DNA of 17,708 nt from Oscillibacter sp. Its GTDB lineage: Bacteria > Bacillota > Clostridia > Oscillospirales > Oscillospiraceae. Made by a program: the position numbers and the translations under genes. Within the stretch, counting starts at the first letter, position 1, and every line of letters begins with the position of its first letter. The notes under the pieces were generated by a model. The model saw only the letters and a list, made by a program, of their open reading frames with translations, did no database searches and was not told the DNA's origin. The DNA lies in contig JAFOCY010000039.1 in assembly GCA_017380995.1 (NCBI GenBank), positions 1 to 17,708 of the forward strand, in the 5' to 3' direction. Shown here piece after piece: positions 6,609 through 15,200 of the stretch.

Positions 6609-6637
6609 TTGTCAGACCTTGTTTCATCAGGTATGAT
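6609..6637 (+). promoter_or_regulatory. Predicted promoter of the Na/Pi cotransporter gene
   Basis: TTGTCA (6609-6614) and TATGAT (6632-6637) are separated by 17 bases. The start site would be near 6644, giving a leader of about 50 nt before ATG 6693. This also argues against the longer open frame that begins at 6528 inside the preceding terminator. Confidence 0.75.
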
Positions 6638-6692
6638 GTATTTTGGGGGCAGATGCGAATCCCCTATTTTAAAAGGATATGGAGAGAACCGT

Positions 6693-8492
6693 ATGACGAC
6701 GATCCTGACTTTGATTAAACTTCTTGGCGGCCTGGCCATGTTCCTCTACGGCATGGAGGTGATGGGTGACGGTCTCAAGCAAGGCTCTGGCACAGCACTG
6801 AAAAATGTGCTGGGCAAGCTGACTCACAACGCGTTCCTGGGCCTTCTCACCGGCGCACTGGTGACAGCCATCATCCAAAGCTCCACCGCCACCATCGTCC
6901 TCACGGTGGGTCTGATCGGCGCGGGCATTTTGAACCTCAAGCAGGCGGTAAGCATCGTCCTGGGTGCCAACATCGGTACCACCGTCACCGCCCAGATCAT
7001 CCGCCTGATGGATATCGAGACTTCCGGCCCCTCCCTTCTGAGCTTCTTTAAGCCGGACACTCTGGCTCCCATGGCTCTGATCCTGGGCATCCTTCTTTTG
7101 ATGTTCATCAAAAAGGACGGCACCAAAAACGTGGGCATGATCGCCATGGGCTTTGGCATCCTTTTCATGGGCCTGATTTCCATGACAGACGCTGTGGAGC
7201 CTTTGGCGGAGTCCGAGGCCTTTGTGAATGTGCTGGGCTACTTCAGTGATATGCCTGTTCTGGGTATCTTTACCGGCCTGGTCCTCACCGTCATCATTCA
7301 GTCCTCTTCTGCGATGGTGGGTATCCTGCAGGCCCTTTCCTCCACCGGTGTGATGACCTTTGAACTGGTCTATCCCATCATCATGGGTATCAACCTGGGT
7401 ACCTGTGTCACCACCGCACTGGTCTGCTCCATCGGCGCATCCAAGGATGCCAAGCGTACCGGCATCGTCCACATCGTGTTCAATACCATCGGCACCATCC
7501 TCTTTATGATCGGCATGACAGCTCTGCGCGGGGCCGGCTTCTTTGGGGCCCTTTGGACCAGTATCGTGGATAGCGGCGTCATCGCCAACTTCCAGACCCT
7601 CTTTAACCTCATCACCGCCCTGGTGCTGCTGCCCTTTACCAATGTGCTGGTGAAGATCTCCTGCATCCTGGTGAAGGACGAGGAAGAGGAGCCCCTGGTC
7701 TATCCCGAGCTTGCCGCTTTGGATAAGAAGCTGCTGATCTCTCCCGCGGTGGCAATGGGCGAGGTGGAGCGCGCCCTGACGGCCATGACCAAGGCTGCCA
7801 GAGACAATGTGCTTTTGGGCTTGGAGCAGCTTGGGGGATATGATCCTAAGCGCAGCGAGGCCATCGACCGCTGTGAGGAGATGCTGGACCGCTTTGCTGA
7901 CCACGCGGATAACTTCCTCATTGAACTGAGCCACAGCATGGAGACGGAGCGGGAGAACAACGAGCTCACGGCTGTCATGCAGTGCGTACCCTGCGTGGAG
8001 CGCATCGGCGACTACGCCACCAACTTCGATGAAATGGGCCGCAGGCTCCATGAGTCCGGCCATGATTTCTCTCGGGGCGCCAGGGAAGAGCTGCGGATCC
8101 TGAGCGATGCCGTCATGGAGATCCTGCGCTTGAGCGTGGAGGCCATGGAGAGCGGCAGCGAGACCATGGCCCGCCGCATCGAACCGCTGGAGGAGGTCAT
8201 CGACGATATGGTGCTTTTGCTGCGCAAGCGCCACACCGAGCGCCTTTGCCAGGGCGTCTGCGCGGTGGATGCAGGCATTGTGTTCATGGATGTTTTGACG
8301 CACCTGGAGCGTACTGCCGACCAGTGCTCTGACATTGCCATGCTGCTTCTGGGTAAGCGGAATGCCCAGATCCTGAATAACCACCACCAGTATCTCCAGG
8401 ACCTCCATTCCTCCTCCGACCAGTCTTATCTGGCGGAGATCCGCAACCGCAAGGAGCAGTATCTGGTTCCTCTGGAGAGCATCAAACTGTAA
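6693..8492 (+). CDS. Na+/phosphate cotransporter family protein with C-terminal PhoU-like domain
   Basis: The product is a 599-residue membrane protein of the NptA/PNaS type, which moves inorganic phosphate (or a related anion) with sodium. ATG 6693 is chosen because it has GGAGAG six bases upstream, lies downstream of a good promoter, and begins the conserved LLGGLAMFLYGMEVMGDGLK. Two inverted-topology halves are marked by the paired QSS motifs: QSSTATIVLTVGLIGAG (from residue 62) with GANIGTTVTA, and QSSSAMVGILQAL (from 203) with GINLGTCVTT. About ten hydrophobic segments span residues 5-330. The soluble C-terminal part (about 345-560) is helical and acidic, with two repeats like PhoU (for example SEAIDRCEEMLDRFADHADNF), the usual arrangement in bacterial NptA homologues. 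It is monocistronic and convergent with the CHR genes. Direction of transport, import or export, is not decidable here. Confidence 0.93.
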   Translation: MTTILTLIKLLGGLAMFLYGMEVMGDGLKQGSGTALKNVLGKLTHNAFLGLLTGALVTAIIQSSTATIVLTVGLIGAGILNLKQAVSIVLGANIGTTVTAQIIRLMDIETSGPSLLSFFKPDTLAPMALILGILLLMFIKKDGTKNVGMIAMGFGILFMGLISMTDAVEPLAESEAFVNVLGYFSDMPVLGIFTGLVLTVIIQSSSAMVGILQALSSTGVMTFELVYPIIMGINLGTCVTTALVCSIGASKDAKRTGIVHIVFNTIGTILFMIGMTALRGAGFFGALWTSIVDSGVIANFQTLFNLITALVLLPFTNVLVKISCILVKDEEEEPLVYPELAALDKKLLISPAVAMGEVERALTAMTKAARDNVLLGLEQLGGYDPKRSEAIDRCEEMLDRFADHADNFLIELSHSMETERENNELTAVMQCVPCVERIGDYATNFDEMGRRLHESGHDFSRGAREELRILSDAVMEILRLSVEAMESGSETMARRIEPLEEVIDDMVLLLRKRHTERLCQGVCAVDAGIVFMDVLTHLERTADQCSDIAMLLLGKRNAQILNNHHQYLQDLHSSSDQSYLAEIRNRKEQYLVPLESIKL

Positions 8493-8550
8493 AAAGGCAT
8501 AAGAAAAAACACCGAAGGACCCATGTGGTTCGTTTCACCTTCGAGCAAGC

Positions 8551-8606
8551 AAAATCCCCTGCCCGTTTTCCGAATTGGAAATGGGCAGGGGATCTTTTGT
8601 TTTTTC
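8551..8606. terminator. Bidirectional terminator between the Na/Pi transporter and CHR genes
   Basis: Arms ATCCCCTGCCC (8554-8564) and GGGCAGGGGAT (8583-8593), extended inward by a G/A-mismatched stretch, form a strong stem. The + strand follows with CTTTTGTTTTTT. The minus strand follows with TTTTGCTTGC. A second, weaker minus-strand hairpin (CGAAGG/CCTTCG, 8513-8543) is followed by a run of six T and may help end the CHR transcript. Confidence 0.85.
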
Positions 8607-8613
8607 AAATCGA

Positions 8614-9177
8614 CTAAATGCCGTATACAACAGCGCCTGCCATCGCTGAAATTACAATCAGCAGAATGGGGGATAACTTCTTCTTTGCAAAATGTTTGTA
8701 TCCCAGCATGGAACCGGCCGATATGACTGTCATGATGATCGACTGCAGATTGACTGCTGCAGCACAAAGCGTTCCGAAGCAATTACCCAGAACCATGTAA
8801 ATACCTGTTGCCAGTACGATGCCGATGACACACGGCTTCATACCGCGCAGAATCGCCTGCACATACGGGTTCTTCGATGCTGTTTTCAGCAAAGCTGTGA
8901 CCAACAAAATGATCAGGAACGATGGAAGCACCACCGCCAGTGTTGCAATGACCGCACCTAAGAATCCTGCCTGACTGCTTCCAACATACGTGGCAAGGTT
9001 TACCATAATCGGCCCGGGAGTGCTTTCGCTGACTGCAATCATGTAGGTCAGCATTTCTTCGCCCAACCATCCGTAAGACGCAACCACATCACGAATCAGC
9101 GGAATTGCTCCATAGGCTCCACCAAATGCAAAGCACCCAACTTTCAAAAATCCAAGAAACAGATCCAGATAAATCAT
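8614..9177 (-). CDS. Chromate transporter-family (CHR) half protein, second of a pair
   Basis: The 187-residue hydrophobic product is a single-domain CHR protein. Single-domain CHR proteins work in pairs, with the two partners inserted in opposite orientation. The signature FAFGGAYGAIPLI at the N-terminus and SESTPGPIMVN around residues 49-60 are visible, followed by four to five transmembrane stretches. The start at 9177 overlaps the last four bases of the upstream partner (ATGA), so synthesis of the two halves is coupled. Family members in characterised bacteria export chromate, but in anaerobic gut bacteria the natural substrate is unproven. The name should be read as family membership only. 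Confidence 0.92.
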   Translation of the reverse strand: MIYLDLFLGFLKVGCFAFGGAYGAIPLIRDVVASYGWLGEEMLTYMIAVSESTPGPIMVNLATYVGSSQAGFLGAVIATLAVVLPSFLIILLVTALLKTASKNPYVQAILRGMKPCVIGIVLATGIYMVLGNCFGTLCAAAVNLQSIIMTVISAGSMLGYKHFAKKKLSPILLIVISAMAGAVVYGI

Positions 9178-9752
9178 TTCTTTGCACCGTCTTCCTCAGA
9201 CCGGGCGCCGCTGAGAACAAAGATCGTCAGGCTTACAACGGCGGCGATCAGCATCAGGCTGATGGAGGAGAAGTTCCATGTAAAGAGATTGATGCAGAGC
9301 ATCACGATACAGGAGCAAACCATAATGGTTCTGGGCAGTTTTTTCTTGGGCATCTTCTTGATCATGGTGATGGCTGCATCCAAAATCAGGATACCGACAG
9401 CGATTTTGATGCCTTTGAACGCATTGGCAATGATGGCCACTTCCAGGAAGTGATCCAGAAACATGGAAATCAGATAGACGATTACAAAGGATGGAACAAT
9501 GATGCCCAGGGTTGCAGCCACTGCACCGGGGAATCCGGCTTTTTTGTACCCGGTGAACGTGGCGCAGTTGATGGCGATAGGGCCTGGAGTTGATTCGGCG
9601 ATCACGGTCACGTTCATCATCTCATCATGGGAGATCCATTTTTTGCGCTCCACGCAGGTGTTTTCAATCATGGCGATCATGGCATAGCCGCCGCCAAAGG
9701 TAAATAAGCCGATTTTTGCAAAGGTCAGAAATAGATCCAGTAAGATATGCAT
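9174..9752 (-). CDS. Chromate transporter-family (CHR) half protein, first of a pair
   Basis: The 192-residue membrane protein has the CHR motifs LFTFGGGYAMIAMI (about 16-29) and AESTPGPIAINCATFTGY (about 52-69), then several hydrophobic helices and a short acidic/basic tail (SGARSEEDGAKK). Its start at 9752 has GAGGAAG very close to the ATG (about three bases), a tight spacing. Its end overlaps the next half protein by four bases. The two together give the full-size transporter. It lies 113 bases downstream of the flavoprotein gene on the same strand. An inverted repeat at 9785-9815 in that gap may be an operator or leader hairpin. I find no convincing promoter there, so expression by read-through from the flavoprotein operon is possible. 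Confidence 0.92.
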   Translation of the reverse strand: MHILLDLFLTFAKIGLFTFGGGYAMIAMIENTCVERKKWISHDEMMNVTVIAESTPGPIAINCATFTGYKKAGFPGAVAATLGIIVPSFVIVYLISMFLDHFLEVAIIANAFKGIKIAVGILILDAAITMIKKMPKKKLPRTIMVCSCIVMLCINLFTWNFSSISLMLIAAVVSLTIFVLSGARSEEDGAKK

Positions 9753-9784
9753 TCTTCCTCATCCGCCTTCCGGTATTCACATTG

Positions 9785-9815
9785 GCAGACCGCCATATCA
9801 CGATCTGCGGTCAGC
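9785..9815. repeat. Inverted repeat ahead of the CHR pair
   Basis: Arms GCAGACCGC (9785-9793) and GCGGTCAGC (9807-9815) are complementary except for one A/A mismatch, with a 13-base centre. The repeat sits 33 bases upstream of the first CHR start codon. It could be a regulator-binding site or a leader stem-loop. No regulator gene is adjacent. Confidence 0.4.
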
Positions 9816-9845
9816 GAAGCCGCCCGCATTTCCCCCAACAGAATT

Positions 9846-9860
9846 GGACGAAGGGCGTCC
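9846..9860. terminator. Short hairpin after the flavoprotein gene, weak terminator candidate
   Basis: GGACG (9846-9850) and CGTCC (9856-9860) pair around a five-base loop, starting five bases past the flavoprotein stop codon. On the minus strand it is not followed by a T-run, so it would terminate poorly and read-through into the CHR genes is plausible. Confidence 0.3.
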
Positions 9861-9865
9861 TTTTC

Positions 9866-10900
9866 TTATGCCTTTAATTGCTTTGTAAGATTTTCAGCGA
9901 ACCGGTCCAGCCGCTCCTCAATGCCTCTCAGGCGGAGGGCCGTGCCGGGATCGTTGGCGGTTTCCATGAGGCAGAATTCCGACGGGAGCCAGAAGCCCTT
10001 GTTCATGGACAGGGCGCTGACCACCTGGCTTGCCACGATGTCGCTCCCCGAATAGCCGGAGACCACCAGGGCGAAGACCGCCTTATCCTGGAAGGAGACC
10101 GTCCGGTACAGGGCAGTCAGGCGGTTAATAAAGGCGGTGAGGTTGGCGGAGAGGGCATCGTTATAATTAGGGCACAGGAGCACCACTGCATCGGCCTCCC
10201 GAATGGCGGGATAGACTTCCTCCACCATCACGCCGCCGTAGAAGCAGCCCCCCTGCTCACCAAAGTGAAGGCACATGGTGTAGGGGCAGCCGGAGCAGTC
10301 CACCAGGGTGCCGTTGCGCAGGCCCACCTCCGTGACCTGAAATTCATCCCCCAGCCGCTCCCGGATCTTCTTCCACAACGCTGCGGTGTTGGAGGTGCGG
10401 TGGTTGGAGGCGTGGAGCACCGCCAGACGGGGCTTTTTGTGTTTGTGGGGGGCGAAATCATAGACCCGGCGGGCAAGATCTCCCACCGCCCGGCGGTAGG
10501 CCTCCTCCAGGGTGCAGTTTCCGTTTTTGGCCTGGATGGCGAAGTTTTGGAGCGTCCCGGTGCCCTCCACCAGGCAGCGGCCCGGGAAGGCGCAGCCGGC
10601 CATGGAGGCGGCGAGCACGATCTCCCGGCCCAGGGATTTGGTGTAGAGGTCCCCCTCGCCGTCGATCCACACGCCGCCAACGCTGCCCGCAAGGCACCCG
10701 GAATGGGTGCGCAGGTACTGCAGCAGGTCATAGACGGCGTGGTTCACACCGTGGGTGCTGAGAGGCACGGCAAAGAGAAGGCGCTCCCCGGCCAGGCCCT
10801 CAAAGGTTTCCGTCAGGGTATATTCCGTATCGGCCAGGGCGGCGTGCAGCGTCTGGGTGAAACGCGGTGTGGCCTCGCCACAGAGGATGACACGAAGCAT
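9866..10900 (-). CDS. Two-domain flavoprotein (NADPH-dependent FMN reductase/iron-sulfur flavoprotein-like) with four clustered cysteines
   Basis: The 344-residue cytosolic product has a C-terminal flavodoxin-like domain (about 157-340) of the NADPH-dependent FMN reductase type. It shows a phosphate-binding loop HASNHRTSNTAAL (163-175) after a beta strand (PRLAVL), and CPNYNDALSANLTAFINRL (243-261) typical of the flavin/partner-binding loop. Between these is a cysteine cluster C202-x2-C205-x4-C210-x8-C219, like but not identical to the cluster of archaeal/clostridial iron-sulfur flavoproteins, so a [4Fe-4S] centre is possible. The first 150 residues look like a second, degenerate flavodoxin-like domain (LLFAVPLSTHGVNHAVYDLL...GSVGGVWIDGEGDLYTK). 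The start at 10900 follows the LDH-like gene by 15 bases, with AAGAAGG between. It is therefore co-transcribed with that gene and is the probable redox partner of the module. Substrate unknown. Confidence 0.75.
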   Translation of the reverse strand: MLRVILCGEATPRFTQTLHAALADTEYTLTETFEGLAGERLLFAVPLSTHGVNHAVYDLLQYLRTHSGCLAGSVGGVWIDGEGDLYTKSLGREIVLAASMAGCAFPGRCLVEGTGTLQNFAIQAKNGNCTLEEAYRRAVGDLARRVYDFAPHKHKKPRLAVLHASNHRTSNTAALWKKIRERLGDEFQVTEVGLRNGTLVDCSGCPYTMCLHFGEQGGCFYGGVMVEEVYPAIREADAVVLLCPNYNDALSANLTAFINRLTALYRTVSFQDKAVFALVVSGYSGSDIVASQVVSALSMNKGFWLPSEFCLMETANDPGTALRLRGIEERLDRFAENLTKQLKA

Positions 10901-10915
10901 GGAGTGTCCCTTCTT

Positions 10916-12157
10916 TCAGCGCACGGGGATGTCCCGCAGGATCTGCTCCGTCTCCTGGAGCTTGGCGTAAAGGCCATCGGGCAGGGACAATGTCTCGGCC
11001 TCCAGACCGTAGGGGGTGTAGCGGTTGCGCACGCCAAACCAAATGCCGCCCAGACACACGCTGCCGCAGTGCCACTCACCCCGCAGGGTCAAAATGAGCT
11101 GCATGGCGCCGGAGGAGACGGCGGGGGCAACATAGGGCTTGAAGCCGATCTCCCGCATCTTCAGGTTGGCGGTAACGGTCTGCTCGGTGAGGAGATCGGA
11201 AAGCTCGTTGTCATAGTGCTCGATGGAGTTTGCGATGATGAGGCCCTTTCCGTGGGGACCGAAGCTGCGGCCCTCGGTGAGATAGGACTTCAAGCGCTCA
11301 TCCTTCTTGGCAAAGTAAGCAGCCCGGGAGGTCATCACGCCAAGGCCGTAGCCCTGAACCTGCTCGGGAAGAAGACCCTTGCCGTCCCACTCGCCATTTT
11401 CATTGCGGTTGGAGGCGTTGTAGGCAGACTGGCACAGTTGGTCCACGGGGTCGGAGAGGACCATGAAAAGGCCCTGGTAGTTGGCGCTGCGGGCCATGCG
11501 GGCATAGTGGCTCACGATGCCGGCGTTGGCCTCCAGCTGGGCCATGCGCACATCCTTGATGGCGCTGCCGACGGCGGGAATGGCCTTGGTGGCAGCGAAG
11601 ATGAACACGTCGCACTCAAAAAGGTGGTCCATATCCACGGCCTCCACCTCGGGGAGGGCGTCGTAGTTCCAGGGCCAGCCGATTTGGCCCATCTCGGTGG
11701 TCCAGCGGGCAATGGTTTTGTCGCTCAGGTCACAGATGCCGATGGAGCCGATCACATCCCCGCCCAGGAGCTTCAGGGCGGTGAGAAGGGTGGAGCCCAC
11801 ATCACCCACCGCCAGCAGGTTCACCCGCTTTTTATCGCTTTTGGGAGTGAAGTAGGTGAGGGCCTCCCGCCACTTGGGGTTGCCGATGTCGATGGCGGTG
11901 AGAGAGCCGCTTTCAATGGCGGCGGTGACGCTTTCGGGCAGCTCGGGCTTTTCCCCCATGCGGCTGGGGTCGAACCAGGCCACCGTCTCAGTTTCGGCGG
12001 TGAGCTGGCGGGCATCGGTGACCCGCCAGGCGCAGCGGGCAATGGGCAGTTCCCGCTTCACCAGGAACAGCTCGGGGATCCCCGCCTCGGCGGCGGGAAA
12101 GGGCAGGCCGGGCAGGAAGGAGGCGGCGAGCTTATTTTCAACAGAATAGTAGTACAT
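10916..12157 (-). CDS. Divergent lactate/malate dehydrogenase-like protein
   Basis: The 413-residue product has an unfamiliar N-terminal about 110 residues, then a Rossmann domain of the LDH/MDH superfamily. Visible parts are a beta strand and glycine loop VNLLAVGDVGST (112-123), an aspartate at the end of the second strand (ICDLSD, D143) indicating NAD(H) preference, and FECDVFIFAATKAIP, comparable to the loop before the substrate site. MVLSDPVDQL (232-241) corresponds to the family NPVD segment, and GPHGKG (H302) stands where the catalytic histidine is expected. In the helix that normally reads DTAR, this protein has MTSR (275-278), so the canonical aspartate partner of the histidine appears to be missing. 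The start at 12157 has GAGGT about nine bases upstream. It lies 60 bases after the 1603-residue gene and 15 before the flavoprotein. A simple lactate dehydrogenase function is doubtful. Confidence 0.75.
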   Translation of the reverse strand: MYYYSVENKLAASFLPGLPFPAAEAGIPELFLVKRELPIARCAWRVTDARQLTAETETVAWFDPSRMGEKPELPESVTAAIESGSLTAIDIGNPKWREALTYFTPKSDKKRVNLLAVGDVGSTLLTALKLLGGDVIGSIGICDLSDKTIARWTTEMGQIGWPWNYDALPEVEAVDMDHLFECDVFIFAATKAIPAVGSAIKDVRMAQLEANAGIVSHYARMARSANYQGLFMVLSDPVDQLCQSAYNASNRNENGEWDGKGLLPEQVQGYGLGVMTSRAAYFAKKDERLKSYLTEGRSFGPHGKGLIIANSIEHYDNELSDLLTEQTVTANLKMREIGFKPYVAPAVSSGAMQLILTLRGEWHCGSVCLGGIWFGVRNRYTPYGLEAETLSLPDGLYAKLQETEQILRDIPVR

Positions 12158-12190
12158 AGGAATGGACCTCGTTTATAGAAAGATGGGGCA

Positions 12191-12211
12191 GGGGCGGCCG
12201 GCGGCCGCCCC
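12191..12211. terminator. GC-rich hairpin between the 1603-residue gene and the LDH-like gene
   Basis: Arms GGGGCGGCC and GGCCGCCCC pair perfectly around a three-base loop, seven bases past the stop of the large gene. On the minus strand the sequence after it is TGCCCCATCTTTCT, without a proper T-run. It may be a weak terminator or an mRNA processing/stability element that sets different levels for the genes on each side. Confidence 0.5.
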
Positions 12212-12217
12212 CTTGTT

Positions 12218-15200
12218 TTATTCCAGGAAGTCTCTGGTCCGCTGGAGCATCTTGATGTCGTTTTCGATGCAGGCGGAGGCGGAGAGACTGGCGTCATACT
12301 TGAGCGTAGAGCCCTTATCGGGGCACAGGGGCAGGATGATGGCCTCGCTGAGTCGGGAGAGGGTGAGGTTGCGGGCATAGCGCTCCCGGTAGGCGTTTTC
12401 CACGGCCAGCATGATGTCGCGGCTGTTCTCCAAACAAACCTTGGAGAAGTTGTAGACGGACCGGCGGTCGCTGCTCTTGTAGAACCGGGGATAGGCGTAG
12501 GGTAGGATCAGGTTCACGGAAGGCGTCAGGCCGGGGACGGTGGATTCCGCCTTTTCCACGGTGTTTCCGCCGATGAAGGGATACATGGTGGACTCGATGA
12601 ACCAGGCCCTGAGGTTGGGGACGAAGTAGACGCTATCCACCTCGCGGCCCTTGGCGGCCATCAGATCCTTACCTCTGCCGGAGAGGAAGCCCACCATGAC
12701 CCGGTCAATGTTCAGTCCCTCCTTGCGGAACAGGGGGTCCAGAACATTGATGCGGTGGCCGGAGTGGAGGATATCATCCACCAGGATAACAGGCCGCCGG
12801 AAGGAACGGACGGTGCGGATCTGGCTTTCCAGGGGGGCGTAGCCGGGATAGGCGTCGATGGTGAAGTTGTGCAGGTCCTCGGCAAAGACCTTATCGGTGT
12901 GGATGGTCTTGGTGACGGTGTTGGGCACAGCGTTGCCCCGGAGGAACTTGCCGAAGGGCACGCACATCTTCTCGCCAAGCTGGCGGGGCGTGGTAGGCTC
13001 GGAGGGCACATTGTTCCGCTCGGTGATCTTGCGGACCAGCCGGTGGTAGATCAGCTCGGAGTTCAGCGAGAGCACGGTGATGCCGGGATAGAGCTCACAG
13101 ATGGAGCGCTGGATGCGGAAGTGGGCGCTGCGCACCGCCTCCAAAACCGCCTTGTCGGAGGAGAAGGGCTCTTTGAGGGTGGTGGCGGCGTTTTGCAGCA
13201 GCACCACGGGAGAGCGCATATCCGTAAAGAGGAGGGGGCGGAGGGTGTCGGCGTTGATGTGGATGAAGCCGTTGCGCTCCAGCAGGTCCAGCTTGGCAGG
13301 GGAGGTGTCGTTGGCCCACCAGACGGCGTAGCCGCAGTCATCCGCCATGGCCTTAGAGAGGAACTCCGTCAAAAGGAGCTGGCCCACATCGTAGTTGTGG
13401 TCGTAGGCTTCAGAGACATGGAGACCGGTCAAAAGCAGGATGCGCCCGGCGGTGCGGACCCGGACTTCGTTGGCAAGGGATTGGCTTCCCAGGGCGTCAT
13501 AGAGCCCGGAGGAGTTGAGGATGCGGGCGGTGAGATAGCCCAGAGGCTTGGGCTTGTTTCCGGTATTGCGCCAGAGGATACACAGGGTATCCCGGCTGTC
13601 GGGATGGGGCAGGAAGCTCCAGCCGTCGGAAACGGACTCCTGCAGCTCCTGCCACAGCTCCTCACCGATGTTCTGCTCCCAGCTGAAATCCAGGAAGCCG
13701 GTGCGGATGAGCTGCTTATACTGGGGCTCACGGAGGTAGAGGCTGTTGGTGTGGATATAGTCCTGAACGGTGGGGTCGATGAGGTTGGAGATATCACGGC
13801 CCAGGTCGATGTTCTCGCGGATGCGGGAGGAGCTGATATCCTCCAGGTGGGTGGGCAGCTCCAGGTGGATGACCTTGCCGGTGATGTGGGAGATGTCCAC
13901 GTTTTCCACCACCTGGTCATGGGTGGCGGCGCGGCGGAAGATGATGTGGTTGAGATGGTGGACAGAGCCGGGCTTGGGTTCGGCCTTGTAGGAGGAGGCG
14001 CCTGCCACCACGTCGGAGCCCACAGTGAGGTAGACCTCCCGGCCGCCGAAGACCTGGCGCAGGCGGCCCAGGTCATCAGGGTTTGCCAGGTTCACCGGGA
14101 TATCGTGGGGGAAGAGGTAGACGTCAAACTCGTCGGCCACGGACATGCTGACGATCTGGCGGCGCACCAGGGAAGGCTGGGCCTTCTTGGACCAGGAGAA
14201 TTCATCCACCGCCAGATACACCTCGTATCCAAGGTTGCGGATCTCCTGCACGATGCCCTTGTGAGACAGGGAGAAGGGGTCGAAGGTGCCGGGGAAGAAG
14301 GCCACCTTTTTATGCTCGGTGAAGGGGAAGGGGCCGCTTTCGATGCGGTGGCGGACGATGAAGCGGTAAATATGGCTCAGGGCCGCGGCGGTATAGAAGA
14401 AGGTCAGCTCCTCCTCGCCCTGCTCATGGATGAGGAAGAGGATCTTCTTGGCCATGAGGGTGAAGAGCGTTTCCTTATCCTCATAGGACAAGGTCTTGGA
14501 GGCGAAAAGGTGCTCGCCCAGGATGCGCAGGGATTCCTCGCGGACGGCCTCGTTGCAGGAGGCCAGGCCCTTGAGGAGAAAACCTGCCAGCTTCTGCCAG
14601 CGGGCGGTGAGCACATCCTCCTCTTCGGCAAAGCGGGTGGAGTATTCGGCATAGTGCTCCAGCATGGAGCCCACGGTAGACAGGGCCGCATTCACAACGC
14701 CGGTATTGGAGGAGGTGAGGAGGGAGAACAGCTGCTCGATGATCTCATCCAGCTCCCGGGGTGCAAGCCAGAGGATGAACTGGCCCAGATATTCCGGGAT
14801 ATACTGGCTCAGCTCCGCCTGGCCGGTCTCCAGAGTCTTGGTCATCTCCACGGCGATCTCATTGCGGCGGGCGGGGGTCAGCACCTGGGCCATTCCCAAA
14901 AGGGCCTTGCCGGCAAGGCGGCGGACCACCACGGTCTCGCTCACCTGCATGAGGTTTGAAAAGTGGGTGGCGATGTGGAGGATGTTGGAGGGCAGGCCGT
15001 AGGTCACCTGCTCGCTGAGGTATTCCACGCCCGCGGCCTTGAGGACCCAGGGAGTGGCGGTCTTCAGGTTATCCAGGAACACGCCGCTGACAGGCTCCGC
15101 CTGGTTCAGCACCTCCCAGTGGTCGGAGGCGTCCAGTCCAAGGCGCTCGATGAGCTGGGCCTGGAGGAAGTAGAGGGGGGTGCAGTTCTCGCACGCGGCG

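Noticed and set aside
6528..6692. Longer start for the Na/Pi transporter
   Set aside because: It would begin within the preceding terminator and upstream of the predicted promoter. The conserved N-terminus and the ribosome binding site support ATG 6693.
6669..8408. 579-codon minus-strand open frame opposite the Na/Pi transporter
   Set aside because: His/Asp/Gln-rich antisense shadow. The plus strand encodes the intact transporter with its conserved QSS motifs.
8614..9752. The two CHR proteins as one frameshifted gene
   Set aside because: Each has its own start and complete CHR signature, and the 4-base ATGA overlap is the normal arrangement for paired single-domain CHR proteins.
9878..12178. 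766-codon + strand open frame opposite the flavoprotein and LDH-like genes
   Set aside because: It is antisense to two genes with recognisable domains, is rich in low-complexity Gly/Ala/His/Leu typical of antisense frames in high-GC DNA, and has no family features.
12755..14959. 734-codon + strand open frame opposite the giant protein gene
   Set aside because: Antisense shadow with GC-driven composition. The minus-strand frame carries the conserved nucleotidyltransferase and phosphoribosyltransferase motifs.
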